From Thermoanaerobaculia bacterium (GTDB lineage: Bacteria; Acidobacteriota; Thermoanaerobaculia; Thermoanaerobaculales; Sulfomarinibacteraceae): a stretch of 38,406 nt of DNA. The notes beneath the pieces were generated by a model, which saw only the letters and a program-made list of their open reading frames with translations, was not told the DNA's origin and did not search any database. Below, piece by piece: positions 15,590 to 23,551 of the stretch. Location of the stretch: contig JAMOVQ010000104.1 of assembly GCA_027067575.1 (NCBI GenBank), forward strand, positions 1-38,406, in the 5' to 3' direction. Each line of letters begins with the position of its first letter. The stretch's first letter is position 1. Position numbers and translations under genes: made by a program.

Positions 15590-16756
15590 CTACTTGGAGA
15601 GCGTCAGGATCGTGTGGCCCGCGTAGAAGCCGACCGTGTTCATGTCGCCGGCGCACTTTCCCGAGCCCATGCCGGAGACGTTGAGGTCGAGGTTCCCGAG
15701 GAGGGTGTCCTCCTGGAGCGCGCCCTGGAAGTTGAATGTCAGCACCCCGCCGCTCGAGTACTCGACCTGGAAGCTGGCGGTAAAGGTACCGTCCGCGGCG
15801 ATGGCGACCGGCGTGTCCGGCTCCCAGCCCCACCCGAAGACGTTGGCGCAGTTCATGCCGCCGTCGTCCGGGCTGAACAGCACGTTGGCGCCCTGCATGT
15901 AGGTGATGGCGTTGTTCTCCACCACGACCAGCAGGCCACCGACGTAGGTGTAGTTGGTGTACCCGACGTAGATGCCGTCACCACCGCAGGCACCGCCGCC
16001 GCCGCCGCCACCACCGCTGCCCAGGGCCCACCAGGACTCGAGGGTGGTCGGGTCGCCCGAGGCGTTGTCCACCTTGGAGCCCACGACGATCGCCTGGCCC
16101 GCCGTCACCTCGGCGTGGAGGGTCCCCGCATCGAACGACGGACCGCCCAGATCGGTGATGTTGCGGTAGAACGCCGAATACGGCGGCAGGGTGTACGCCC
16201 GGGAGGCCAGCTGGTTGCCGGACGGATCGGTCAGCGTGAAGGTGATGGACGCCGCCTCGCTCCCGGTGTTGACCGCGAAGAAGTTGCTCCGGAAGGCGTC
16301 GTTCTGAGCCAGGCCCACGATGTCCGTGGAACCGCCGGCGGCGAGGGCCGCGGAGGCCGGAACGCCCTCGAACCCCTGGCCGAACGTCGCCGAGCCGTCC
16401 GTGGAGTAGATCCGGCAGTTGGCCACCACGTCGGCATCGGAGGTGATCCGGAACGCGCCGCCCGCCGAGTCCAGACCGAAGGTCGTGGAGATCACGTCCT
16501 GGAGGATCAGCGTCTGGCCCGCATTCACCGTGAAGTTCACCGGGCTCGCACCCGAGTTGTCCGTGTCGCGGGGCAGCCAGTAGACGGACACGGCCGCCGC
16601 GCTGTCACCCGGGTTGAAGATGTACAGGTCGGTCACCCAGGCTCCGGCACGTGCCGCGGCCGGCACGAAGATGTCCGATCCGGGGTTGAGGGCCAGGGCC
16701 GGTGCCGCCATGGCCAGCAGGGCCACCAGCGTCACTGCGAATACCGTTCTTCTCAT
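15590..16756 (-). CDS. Secreted protein with LNPG/VPAAAR N-terminal module, paralogue B
   Basis: The 388-residue protein has a signal peptide (MRRTVFAVTLVALLAMAAPALA) followed by LNPGSDIFVPAAARAG and WVTDLYIFNPGD. The first roughly 245 residues align closely with paralogue A. A run of eight glycines then leads to a different C-terminal domain with three cysteines (GGGACGG, MNCANV, GKCAG). Shared segments include NTDNSGASPV-like DTDNSGASPVNF and SWWALG. It is exported and probably all-beta. GGAGG lies eight bases before the ATG, and a TTGCAG/TAGGAT promoter lies further upstream. Function is not known. Confidence 0.82.
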   Translation of the reverse strand: MRRTVFAVTLVALLAMAAPALALNPGSDIFVPAAARAGAWVTDLYIFNPGDSAAAVSVYWLPRDTDNSGASPVNFTVNAGQTLILQDVISTTFGLDSAGGAFRITSDADVVANCRIYSTDGSATFGQGFEGVPASAALAAGGSTDIVGLAQNDAFRSNFFAVNTGSEAASITFTLTDPSGNQLASRAYTLPPYSAFYRNITDLGGPSFDAGTLHAEVTAGQAIVVGSKVDNASGDPTTLESWWALGSGGGGGGGGACGGDGIYVGYTNYTYVGGLLVVVENNAITYMQGANVLFSPDDGGMNCANVFGWGWEPDTPVAIAADGTFTASFQVEYSSGGVLTFNFQGALQEDTLLGNLDLNVSGMGSGKCAGDMNTVGFYAGHTILTLSK

Positions 16757-16803
16757 CTCTCGTCCTCCTTTCCTCTCTCGAGGCGCTGATCTGTCCGCCG
16801 TTC

Positions 16804-16832
16804 ATCCTACCCCAGGCCGGAGGCTCCTGCAA
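16804..16832 (-). promoter_or_regulatory. Promoter of secreted paralogue B
   Basis: On the minus strand TTGCAG (16827-16832) and TAGGAT (16804-16809) are separated by 17 bases, about 50 bases before the ATG at 16756. The same -10 sequence TAGGAT is used by the tRNA-Val operon. Confidence 0.6.
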
Positions 16833-16930
16833 CAGCTGGATCGGCCATCCCGCGCCGGCAAGCCCGGGTCCGGATCACACGACGGGCGGATGGTTGGACC
16901 TCCGCCGGCCGGAGAGGGGCGGGAACCGAT

Positions 16931-16959
16931 TTGACAGTGGCAGGAGCCCTCCCTATACT
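16931..16959 (+). promoter_or_regulatory. Promoter of the Pro-Arg-His-Arg tRNA operon
   Basis: TTGACA (16931-16936), a 17-base spacer and TATACT (16954-16959) make a near-consensus vegetative promoter about 49 bases before the first tRNA. Confidence 0.85.
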
Positions 16960-16995
16960 CACTCTCCCCTCCGGGGGAAGGCTCTTTGCAAACAC
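16960..16995 (+). promoter_or_regulatory. tRNA operon leader: 5-prime hairpin and boxA-like element
   Basis: Just after the expected start is a hairpin TCCCC/GGGGA (16965-16969 with 16974-16978), followed by GCTCTTTGCAAAC (16981-16993). The latter resembles boxA (TGCTCTTTAACA in E. coli rrn), the binding site of NusB-S10 antitermination complexes. The tRNA-Val leader at 19672 has the same arrangement. Confidence 0.5.
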
Positions 16996-17007
16996 GGTAC
17001 CGTACGT

Positions 17008-17084
<77 letters not shown>

Positions 17085-17106
17085 TCCCGGCGGAGAGGGT
17101 TGAGAA

Positions 17107-17183
<77 letters not shown>

Positions 17184-17197
17184 GGAGCCGGACTCGT

Positions 17198-17274
17198 GGT
17201 GGGCGTAGCTCAGCTGGTAGAGCACAGGATTGTGGCTCCTGTGGCCGTGGGTTCGAGCCCCATCGCCCACCCCA
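17198..17274 (+). tRNA. tRNA-His (anticodon GTG) with encoded G-1
   Basis: Acceptor GTGGGCG (17199-17205) pairs with CGCCCAC (17264-17270). An extra G at 17198 (G-1) faces C73 at 17271, the identity pair of tRNA-His, so G-1 is genomically encoded. The anticodon loop is TTGTGGC, and CCA is encoded at 17272-17274. It is the substrate of HisS at 3617. Confidence 0.96.
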
Positions 17275-17277
17275 TGT

Positions 17278-17354
17278 GTGCCCGTAGCTCAGCTGGATAG
17301 AGCGTCAGACTCCGGATCTGAAGGTCGCGCGTTCGAATCGCGCCGGGCACACCA
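17278..17354 (+). tRNA. tRNA-Arg (anticodon CCG)
   Basis: Acceptor GTGCCCG pairs with CGGGCAC (17344-17350). The anticodon loop is CTCCGGA within CAGA/TCTG arms, the T arm has CGTTCGAATCG, discriminator A, and CCA is encoded at 17352-17354. It starts only three bases after tRNA-His. Confidence 0.96.
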
Positions 17355-17366
17355 CCTCGAAAACAG

Positions 17367-17390
17367 CGCCACCCCGAGGGGTGGCGTTTT
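17367..17390 (+). terminator. Intrinsic terminator of the four-tRNA operon
   Basis: A nine-base-pair stem CGCCACCCC/GGGGTGGCG (17367-17375 with 17378-17386) with a two-base loop is followed by TTTT. It lies 12 bases after the last tRNA and 40 bases before the convergent transporter gene ends. Confidence 0.9.
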
Positions 17391-17430
17391 CGTGTGTCCC
17401 GGAACCGTGGGCGGGGCGGTCCGCCTCCGC

Positions 17431-19428
17431 TCAGCGGTCTTTCAGCGCGCTCCGGAACATGTAGGCGGCCACGAGGATAAACATGACGAACCCGAGGATC
17501 TCGCCTCCGGAGGACTCGGACCAGTGGGCCAGCCCGAGGGCGCCGGAGAGCGTCCATTCGCTGCCCGCCGCCTTCTTCCCGAAGTAGTTGATGAACGCGG
17601 CCACGACGCCCATGATCGCGCCCCCGGCGATGAACCCCGAGGCGATCAGGGTGCCCCGCTCCCGCCGCCTGGCGTTGACCGCCTCGTCGCCGGACCGGGT
17701 GGCGACGAAGTGGGCGATCAGCCCACCGGCGAGGATCGGCGTGTTGAGCTCGAGCGGGAGGTACATTCCGAGAGCGAACGCCAGGGGCGGGACGCCGATC
17801 ATCTCGAGGATCAGGGCCAGGAAGATTCCCGCGAGGTACGCCAGCCACGGGGCGGGCTGCCCGGTCATCAGGGGCTGGATCACCGCGGCCATGGCGGACG
17901 CCTGGGGGGCCGGGAGCTCCGGCGTCCCGAACCCGTAGGTCTGGTTGAGCACGAGCATGACGACCCCGACCGAGGCCGCCGCGGCGAGCGTCCCGGCGAA
18001 CTTCCACCGCTCCTGGGTCCGTGGGGTGGTGCCGAGCCAGTACCCGATCTTGAGGTCGGTGATGAACCCGCCGGCCGTGGAGAGTGCGGTGCAGACCACG
18101 CCGCCGATGATCAGCGCGGCGAGCATCCCAGTGTTCCCCTTCAGTCCGGCCTGGACGAGCACGACGGAGGAGATGATCAGCGTCATCAGCGTCATCCCCG
18201 AAACCGGGTTGACACCGACGATGGCGATGGCCCGGGCGGCCACCGTGGTGAACAGGAACGCGATGACGACCACCACGGCGAGCCCCACCGTCGCGTGGAA
18301 CAGGTTGCCGGTCACGCCCTTCCAGAAGAACAGCCAGGTGACGCCGATGGTGGCGAGGATCATGGTCATCACCCACTTCATCCGGATGTCGAGCTGGGTC
18401 CGCTCCGTGTCGCCGGTGTGGCTCCCGAGCCCGCCGCCCGTGATCTCGCGAACCGCCAGCCCGAACGCCCCGACGATGATCCGCCACGACTTGACCACAC
18501 CGATGATCCCCGCCGCGGCGATCCCGCCGATGCCGATGTGGCGGACGTAGTCGAGGAAGATCTCCATCGGCGCCATCTGGGCGATGGTCTTGCCCGTGTG
18601 GGTCAGGAACGGCTCGGGGACGTGGGCACCGATGAAGTAGACGAGCGGAACCAGGACCCACCAGGCGACGAACGATCCCGCGCAGATGATCGCGGCGTAC
18701 CGCAGGCCGACGATGTAGCCGAGCCCCAGGACAGCGGCACCGATGTTGAGGCGGAACTCCCACCGGATCGTCTCGGCCAGGCGGCGGCCCCACCCGAATA
18801 CAGTGGTGGAGACCACCTCCTTCCACGCCCCGATCCCGGAGACGAGGAAGTCGTAGATCCCGCCGACGATGGCGGCGCCCATCAGGATCCGGGCCTGCTC
18901 CCCGCCGGACTCGCCCGCGACGAGGATCTCCGTGGTAGCGGTGGCCTCCGGGAACGGGAACTCCCCGTGCATGTCCTTGACGAAGTACCGCCGGAACGGG
19001 ATCAGGAACAGAATCCCCAGGAACCCCCCGAGCAGCGACGACAGGAACACCTGCAGGAAGCTGGCGTCCAGGCCGAGGATGTAGATCCCTGGTAACGTGA
19101 AGATTGCGCCGGCCACGATGACGCCCGACGCGGCGCCGATCGACTGGACGATGACGTTCTCCGAGAGCGAGTTCTTCCGCCCCAGGGCGGTGGAGAGACC
19201 CACCGCGAGGATGGCGATGGGGATCGCGGCCTCGAACACCTGGCCGATCTTCAGCCCGAGGTACGCCGCCGCGGCCGAGAACAGGACGGAGAAGAACAGC
19301 CCCAGGCCCACGGAGTACGCCGTGGCCTCGGGCAGGACCGTCTCGGGCGGGACGACGGGGACGAACTCCTCACCGGGCTCGAGCTTCCGGTACGCGTTCT
19401 CGGGTAGGCTGACTCGGGTCGGTTCCAT
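17431..19428 (-). CDS. OPT-family oligopeptide/metal-chelate transporter
   Basis: The 665-residue inner membrane protein has about 15-16 hydrophobic helices and belongs to the OPT superfamily, which takes up oligopeptides or metal-siderophore complexes with protons. Visible family parts include the first helix with SAAAAYLGLKIGQVFEAAIP, the SLSENVIVQSIGAASG motif, FPEATATTEIL, VGVNPVSGMTLMTL and a C-terminal GVPPLAFALGMYLPLEL segment. Length is typical of bacterial members. The ATG at 19428 is chosen over upstream in-frame starts because GGAGGA lies six bases before it. It appears to be a single-gene transcript. The substrate cannot be predicted. Confidence 0.92.
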   Translation of the reverse strand: MEPTRVSLPENAYRKLEPGEEFVPVVPPETVLPEATAYSVGLGLFFSVLFSAAAAYLGLKIGQVFEAAIPIAILAVGLSTALGRKNSLSENVIVQSIGAASGVIVAGAIFTLPGIYILGLDASFLQVFLSSLLGGFLGILFLIPFRRYFVKDMHGEFPFPEATATTEILVAGESGGEQARILMGAAIVGGIYDFLVSGIGAWKEVVSTTVFGWGRRLAETIRWEFRLNIGAAVLGLGYIVGLRYAAIICAGSFVAWWVLVPLVYFIGAHVPEPFLTHTGKTIAQMAPMEIFLDYVRHIGIGGIAAAGIIGVVKSWRIIVGAFGLAVREITGGGLGSHTGDTERTQLDIRMKWVMTMILATIGVTWLFFWKGVTGNLFHATVGLAVVVVIAFLFTTVAARAIAIVGVNPVSGMTLMTLIISSVVLVQAGLKGNTGMLAALIIGGVVCTALSTAGGFITDLKIGYWLGTTPRTQERWKFAGTLAAAASVGVVMLVLNQTYGFGTPELPAPQASAMAAVIQPLMTGQPAPWLAYLAGIFLALILEMIGVPPLAFALGMYLPLELNTPILAGGLIAHFVATRSGDEAVNARRRERGTLIASGFIAGGAIMGVVAAFINYFGKKAAGSEWTLSGALGLAHWSESSGGEILGFVMFILVAAYMFRSALKDR

Positions 19429-19461
19429 CGGGTCCTCCTCGGTGGTTCGTTCTGCCCCGCG

Positions 19462-19491
19462 AGAGTAGGGGGCGACCGGGAGGGTTGTCAA
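19462..19491 (-). promoter_or_regulatory. Promoter of the OPT transporter gene
   Basis: On the minus strand TTGACA (19486-19491) and TACTCT (19462-19467) are 18 bases apart, about 34 bases before the ATG. Confidence 0.6.
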
Positions 19492-19528
19492 CGAGGCACG
19501 TCTTCGAACCCGTTGTCATGCCGAGAAG

Positions 19529-19547
19529 GGGACAGGTTTTTTGTCCC
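19529..19547. repeat. GGGACA/TGTCCC inverted repeat with T-rich loop
   Basis: GGGACA (19529-19534) and TGTCCC (19542-19547) flank a loop with six T residues. It lies in a 341-base gap (19429-19769) that otherwise holds the two promoters and no gene. It resembles intergenic REP-like palindromes; it could also act as a weak terminator. Confidence 0.4.
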
Positions 19548-19639
19548 ACCCGACGAACCTCGGGGTGGCCTGACAAGGGCCGGCCACCCTCCGGTGCTTC
19601 GGGAGAAGCGGGAGCGAGCGGGACGGCAGGACCGCGGAG

Positions 19640-19668
19640 TTGACAGTGGGGGCACCGGTTGCTAGGAT
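19640..19668 (+). promoter_or_regulatory. Promoter of the tRNA-Val operon
   Basis: TTGACA (19640-19645), a 17-base spacer and TAGGAT (19663-19668). The layout matches the tRNA promoter at 16931, including GTGG directly after the -35 element. Confidence 0.8.
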
Positions 19669-19671
19669 GCC

Positions 19672-19703
19672 GCTCCCCTTCGGGGGGATGGATCTTTTGC
19701 AAT
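19672..19703 (+). promoter_or_regulatory. tRNA-Val leader: 5-prime hairpin and boxA-like element
   Basis: A CTCCCC-TTCG-GGGG hairpin is followed by GATCTTTTGCAATCC (19691-19705). Compared with the leader at 16960, the hairpin and the CTTT-GCAA core are conserved while flanking bases differ. It is a candidate antitermination leader shared by the tRNA operons. Confidence 0.5.
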
Positions 19704-19769
19704 CCGGACGAGACGGACGAGGGCGGGTTCGAAGCACCCTTCGGGGTCACCTGCCGGCAGCCGGTTCGT

Positions 19770-19846
19770 AGGCGCGTAGCTCAGCTGGTTAGAGTGCTAC
19801 CTTGACACGGTAGAGGTCAGCGGTTCGAGTCCGCTCGCGCCTACCA
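19770..19846 (+). tRNA. tRNA-Val (anticodon GAC)
   Basis: Acceptor AGGCGCG pairs with CGCGCCT (19836-19842). The anticodon loop is TTGACAC within CTACC/GGTAG, the T arm has CGGTTCGAGTCCG, and CCA is encoded at 19844-19846. Confidence 0.96.
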
Positions 19847-19849
19847 CGA

Positions 19850-19926
19850 AGGCGCGTAGCTCAGTTGGTTAGAGCGCATCCCTCACACGGATGAGGTCCG
19901 CGGTTCGAGTCCGCGCGCGCCTACCA
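19850..19926 (+). tRNA. tRNA-Val (anticodon CAC)
   Basis: It has the same acceptor stem as the preceding tRNA-Val, with anticodon loop CTCACAC within CATCC/GGATG and an encoded CCA at 19924-19926. The high similarity to its neighbour suggests a local duplication followed by anticodon change. Confidence 0.96.
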
Positions 19927-19937
19927 GTGAAACCCCC

Positions 19938-19968
19938 GCCCCGGCGCATCCGTAACGCCGGGGCTTTT
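19938..19968 (+). terminator. Intrinsic terminator between tRNA-Val and thrS
   Basis: A nine-base-pair stem GCCCCGGCG/CGCCGGGGC (19938-19946 with 19956-19964) is followed by TTTT. It ends only 17 bases before the thrS start. No separate thrS promoter fits between, so some read-through into the thrS operon is likely. Confidence 0.85.
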
Positions 19969-19985
19969 CGGTTCAGGAGACGATC

Positions 19986-21929
19986 ATGAGCGAGACGACG
20001 ATCACCATCACGCTTCCCGACGGCAGCACGAAGGCGGTCCCCGCGGGGACCACGGTGCTGGAGGTGGCGGCGTCCATCGGCAAGCGGCTCGCGAAGGACG
20101 CGGTGGCCGGCATCGTCGACGGGCGGCTGGTGGACGTGCGGACGCCGCTCGAGTCCGACTGCGAGCTCAGGATCGTCACGACGCGGGACCCGGAGGCCGG
20201 CGAGGTGATCCGCCACTCGGCGGAGCACGTGCTGGCCGACGCGGTGAAGCGGATCTGGCCCGGTACGCCCATCGACGCGGGCCGGCAGGACCACTCGGAG
20301 AAGTTCCAGTACGACTTCCGGTTTCCTCGCCCGTTCAAGCCGGAGGACCTGGAGCGGATCGAGAAGGTCATGGAGGAGATCCTCGCCGAGGACCTGCCGT
20401 TCGAGCGGACGGAGGTGACCCGGGAGGAGTGCCGGAAGCTGATGGAGGCGCGGGGCGAGGCGCTCAAGCTCGACCGCCTCCGGGACATCCCCGAGGGCGA
20501 GGCGATCACGCTCTACCGGCACGGCGACTTCGTGGACCTGTGCCGGGGCCCCCACGTGCAGCGCACGGGCCAGATCGGCGCGGTGAAGCTGCTCGAGGCG
20601 TCCGGCGCCTACTTCCGAGGCGACGAGTCGGGCGAGCTGCTCCAGCGGATCTACGGCACGGCGTTCGCCTCGAAGAAGGAGATGGCGGCGTACTTCGAGC
20701 GGCTCGAGGAGATCCGGCGGCGCGACCACCGGCGGCTCGGGCGGGAGCTGGGGCTGTTCAGCTTCCACCCCGAGGCCCCGGCCAGCCCGTTCTTCCTGCC
20801 GCGGGGCGCCATCGTCTACAACGCGCTGGTCGACCTGATGCGGGAGAACTACCGCCGGTACGGCTATGAGGAGGTCATCACCCCGCAGATCTTCGACGTG
20901 GCGCTGTGGAAGCGCTCGGGCCACTACGACAACTACCGCGAGAACATGTTCTTCGCGGACGCCTACGACGACGTGGAGAAGCGCCAGTTCTCGGTCAAGC
21001 CGATGAACTGCCCCTCCCACTGCCTGATCTACTCCGAGGCGACCCACTCCTACCGCGACCTGCCGATCCGTCTGGCGGACTTCGGCCGGCTCCACCGGTA
21101 CGAGCGCTCCGGCGTGGTGACGGGGCTGACGCGGGTGCGGTCGTTCGCCCAGGACGACGCCCACATCTACTGCACGCCCGAGCAGATCGAGCCGGAGATC
21201 ACGGCGCTGTTCGACTTCATCTTCGGCGTCTACGAGCTGTTCGGCTTCTCCGAGCCGGACATCTACCTCTCCACCCGGCCGGAGAAGGCGATGGGCGACC
21301 CGGCGATCTGGGAGCACGCCGAGGCGGTGCTGGCGCGGGCGCTGGACGCCCGGGGCGTGCCGTACACGGTCAACGAGGGCGACGGCGCGTTCTACGGGCC
21401 CAAGATCGACTTCGTCGTCCACGACGCCATCGGCCGGGAGTGGCAGCTGGCGACGATCCAGCTCGACTTCCTGCTGCCCGAGCGGTTCGACCTGGCCTAC
21501 GTGGACGCCGACGGGACCGAGAAACGGCCGGTGATGATCCACCGGGCGATCCTCGGCTCCATCGAGCGGTTCTTCGGCGTCATGCTGGAGCACTTCGCCG
21601 GCGACCTGCCGCCGTGGCTGGCGCCGGAGCAGGCGCGGATCCTTCCGATCACCGACGAGGTCCACCCGGCGGCGGAGGCCGTCCGGGAGCGGCTCGCCGC
21701 CGAGGGGATCCGGGTCACCGTGGACACCCGCAACGAGAAGCTCGGCTACAAGATCCGCGAAGCCGAGGCCATGAAGGTGCCCTACCTCCTGGTGGTGGGC
21801 CGGCGCGAGGCCGAGGCGGGGACCGTCTCGCTGCGCCTGCGCCACCGCCGGGACGAGGGCGTCCACCCGGTCGAGGACGTGGTCGGCCGGATCGTCAACG
21901 CCGTCAGGACCCGGTCGCTCGAGCTGTAG
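19986..21929 (+). CDS. thrS: Threonine-tRNA ligase
   Basis: The enzyme charges tRNA-Thr. The 647-residue protein has the full bacterial layout: an N-terminal TGS domain ([17 protein letters not shown]), an editing domain with [13 protein letters not shown] and DLCRGPHV, the class II catalytic core with zinc ligands in MNCPSHC, DDAHIYC and the late [13 protein letters not shown] motif 3, and a C-terminal anticodon domain ([15 protein letters not shown]). Length is normal. The ATG at 19986 follows AGGAGA. It leads the order thrS-rpmI-rplT-pheS-pheT, but infC, which usually follows thrS, is not present. Confidence 0.97.
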   Translation: MSETTITITLPDGSTKAVPAGTTVLEVAASIGKRLAKDAVAGIVDGRLVDVRTPLESDCELRIVTTRDPEAGEVIRHSAEHVLADAVKRIWPGTPIDAGRQDHSEKFQYDFRFPRPFKPEDLERIEKVMEEILAEDLPFERTEVTREECRKLMEARGEALKLDRLRDIPEGEAITLYRHGDFVDLCRGPHVQRTGQIGAVKLLEASGAYFRGDESGELLQRIYGTAFASKKEMAAYFERLEEIRRRDHRRLGRELGLFSFHPEAPASPFFLPRGAIVYNALVDLMRENYRRYGYEEVITPQIFDVALWKRSGHYDNYRENMFFADAYDDVEKRQFSVKPMNCPSHCLIYSEATHSYRDLPIRLADFGRLHRYERSGVVTGLTRVRSFAQDDAHIYCTPEQIEPEITALFDFIFGVYELFGFSEPDIYLSTRPEKAMGDPAIWEHAEAVLARALDARGVPYTVNEGDGAFYGPKIDFVVHDAIGREWQLATIQLDFLLPERFDLAYVDADGTEKRPVMIHRAILGSIERFFGVMLEHFAGDLPPWLAPEQARILPITDEVHPAAEAVRERLAAEGIRVTVDTRNEKLGYKIREAEAMKVPYLLVVGRREAEAGTVSLRLRHRRDEGVHPVEDVVGRIVNAVRTRSLEL

Positions 21930-21957
21930 CGGCCGGAGGAACGAAAGGGAGGCTCGA

Positions 21958-22158
21958 ATGCCCAAGCTCAAGACCCATCGCGGCGCGGCCAAGCGCGTCA
22001 AGCGGACCGGCACCGGCCGGTTCAAGCGCCACAAGGCATACCACTCGCACATCCTGTCCAAGAAGACCCGCAAGCGGAAGCGCAACCTGCGCTCCGCCAC
22101 CCTGGTCTCCGATGCCGAGGCCAAGGTGCTCAAGATCATGCTGCCGTACGGCGCGTAG
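21958..22158 (+). CDS. rpmI: Large ribosomal subunit protein bL35
   Basis: The 66-residue basic protein begins [20 protein letters not shown] and has the bL35 signature [15 protein letters not shown]. Length and composition are normal. A GGGAGG site precedes the ATG. It follows thrS after 28 bases, with no room for infC. Confidence 0.97.
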   Translation: MPKLKTHRGAAKRVKRTGTGRFKRHKAYHSHILSKKTRKRKRNLRSATLVSDAEAKVLKIMLPYGA

Positions 22159-22170
22159 GGAGGCCGTGAG

Positions 22171-22524
22171 ATGAGAGTCAAGCGTGGACCGCACCGCAAG
22201 AACCGCCGCAAGAAGATCCTCAAGCTGGCCGAGGGGTACTGGGGCGGCAAGCACCGCCTGCACCGGATCGCCAAGATTCAGGTGGAGAAGTCGTTGCAGT
22301 ACGCCTACCGCGACCGCAAGCAGCGCAAGCGCCAGTTCCGGTCGCTGTGGATCACCCGGATCAACGCCGCCGCCCGCCAGAACGGGATGAGCTACTCCAC
22401 GTTCATCGCCGGGCTCAAGGCCGCCGGGTGCACTCTGGACCGGAAGGTGCTGGCCGACCTCGCCGTCCACGATCCGGCGGCGTTCACGAAGCTGACCGAC
22501 CTCGCCCGCAAGGCGCTGGGCTGA
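22171..22524 (+). CDS. rplT: Large ribosomal subunit protein bL20
   Basis: The 117-residue protein shows the family pattern: [20 protein letters not shown], a [18 protein letters not shown] helix and a C-terminal ribosomal domain with [21 protein letters not shown]. bL20 binds 23S rRNA early in assembly and in many bacteria represses its own operon by binding its mRNA. It lies 12 bases after rpmI. Confidence 0.97.
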   Translation: MRVKRGPHRKNRRKKILKLAEGYWGGKHRLHRIAKIQVEKSLQYAYRDRKQRKRQFRSLWITRINAAARQNGMSYSTFIAGLKAAGCTLDRKVLADLAVHDPAAFTKLTDLARKALG

Positions 22525-22534
22525 GGGGGCGGCC

Positions 22535-23551
22535 GTGGGGGTCGAGCGCCTCGAGGAGGTCCGGCGCGAGTTCACCGCCGCGATCGAGGCCGCCGGGACC
22601 GACCCGGAGGCCGTGGAGCGCGTGCGAGTCCGGTTCGCCGGCAAGCGGTCCGGCCTGCTCAACGAGCTGACCGCCGCGCTGCGGGAGCTGCCGCCCGAGG
22701 AGCGCCGCGACTACGGCCGCGCGCTCAACGAGCTCAAGCGGTTCATCGCCGAGCGGCTGGAGGCCGCGAAGGCCGCGGCCCAGGCCGGGCCCGCGGCGGG
22801 GTTCGCCGTGGACGTCACCCTGCCCGGGCGGCGGCCGCCGCGCGCCGGGCGGCACCCCGTGCACCTGGTCCGGCGGCGGATCGAGTCGATCTTCCTGCGG
22901 ATGGGGTACACGGTGGAGTCCGGCCCGGAGGTGGAGGACGACTGGCACAACTTCGAGGCGCTCAACATCCCGCCCGACCACCCGGCCCGGGACGACCAGG
23001 ACACCTTCTACCTGCCGGGCGGCTTCCTGCTCCGGACCCACACCTCGCCGGTGCAGGCGCGGGTGATGGAGCGGCAGGCGCCGCCGATCCGGATCATCGT
23101 CCCCGGGCGGGTCTACCGGCGCGACTCGGACCTCCGGCACTCGCCCATGTTCCACCAGGTGGAGGGGCTCCTCGTGGACGAGGGGATCACCTTCGGCCAC
23201 CTCAAGGCGACGCTGGAGACGTTCCTCCACGAGCTGTTCGGCGACCGGGTCGCCGTGCGGTTCCGTCCAAGCTACTTCCCGTTCACCGAGCCGTCCGCCG
23301 AGGTGGACATCTCCTGCATCTTCTGCGGCGGCTCGGGGTGCGGGGTCTGCTCGGGCTCGGGCTGGATCGAGATCCTGGGCTCCGGGATGGTGGACCCGCG
23401 GGTGTTCGAGCGCGTGGGCGTGGACGCGGAGCGGTACACGGGGTTCGCCTTCGGGCTCGGCCTCGATCGCGTGGCCATGCTGCTGTACGGCATCCCCGAT
23501 CTCAGGCTGATGTTCGCGGGCGATGCCCGGCTGACGAGGCAGTTCTCATGA
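22535..23551 (+). CDS. pheS: Phenylalanine-tRNA ligase alpha subunit
   Basis: This is the catalytic subunit of the alpha2beta2 PheRS. The 338-residue protein has an N-terminal coiled coil (KRSGLLNELTAALREL, RDYGRALNELK), then the class II core with FLRMGYTVESGPEVEDDWHNFEALN, LLRTHTSPVQAR, GRVYRRDSDLRHSPMFHQVEG and FGLGLDRVAML. A Cys-rich insertion CIFCGGSGCGVCSGSGW, common in this family, could hold zinc. It starts with GTG at 22535, 10 bases after rplT. The stop overlaps the pheT start (ATGA). Confidence 0.97.
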   Translation: MGVERLEEVRREFTAAIEAAGTDPEAVERVRVRFAGKRSGLLNELTAALRELPPEERRDYGRALNELKRFIAERLEAAKAAAQAGPAAGFAVDVTLPGRRPPRAGRHPVHLVRRRIESIFLRMGYTVESGPEVEDDWHNFEALNIPPDHPARDDQDTFYLPGGFLLRTHTSPVQARVMERQAPPIRIIVPGRVYRRDSDLRHSPMFHQVEGLLVDEGITFGHLKATLETFLHELFGDRVAVRFRPSYFPFTEPSAEVDISCIFCGGSGCGVCSGSGWIEILGSGMVDPRVFERVGVDAERYTGFAFGLGLDRVAMLLYGIPDLRLMFAGDARLTRQFS

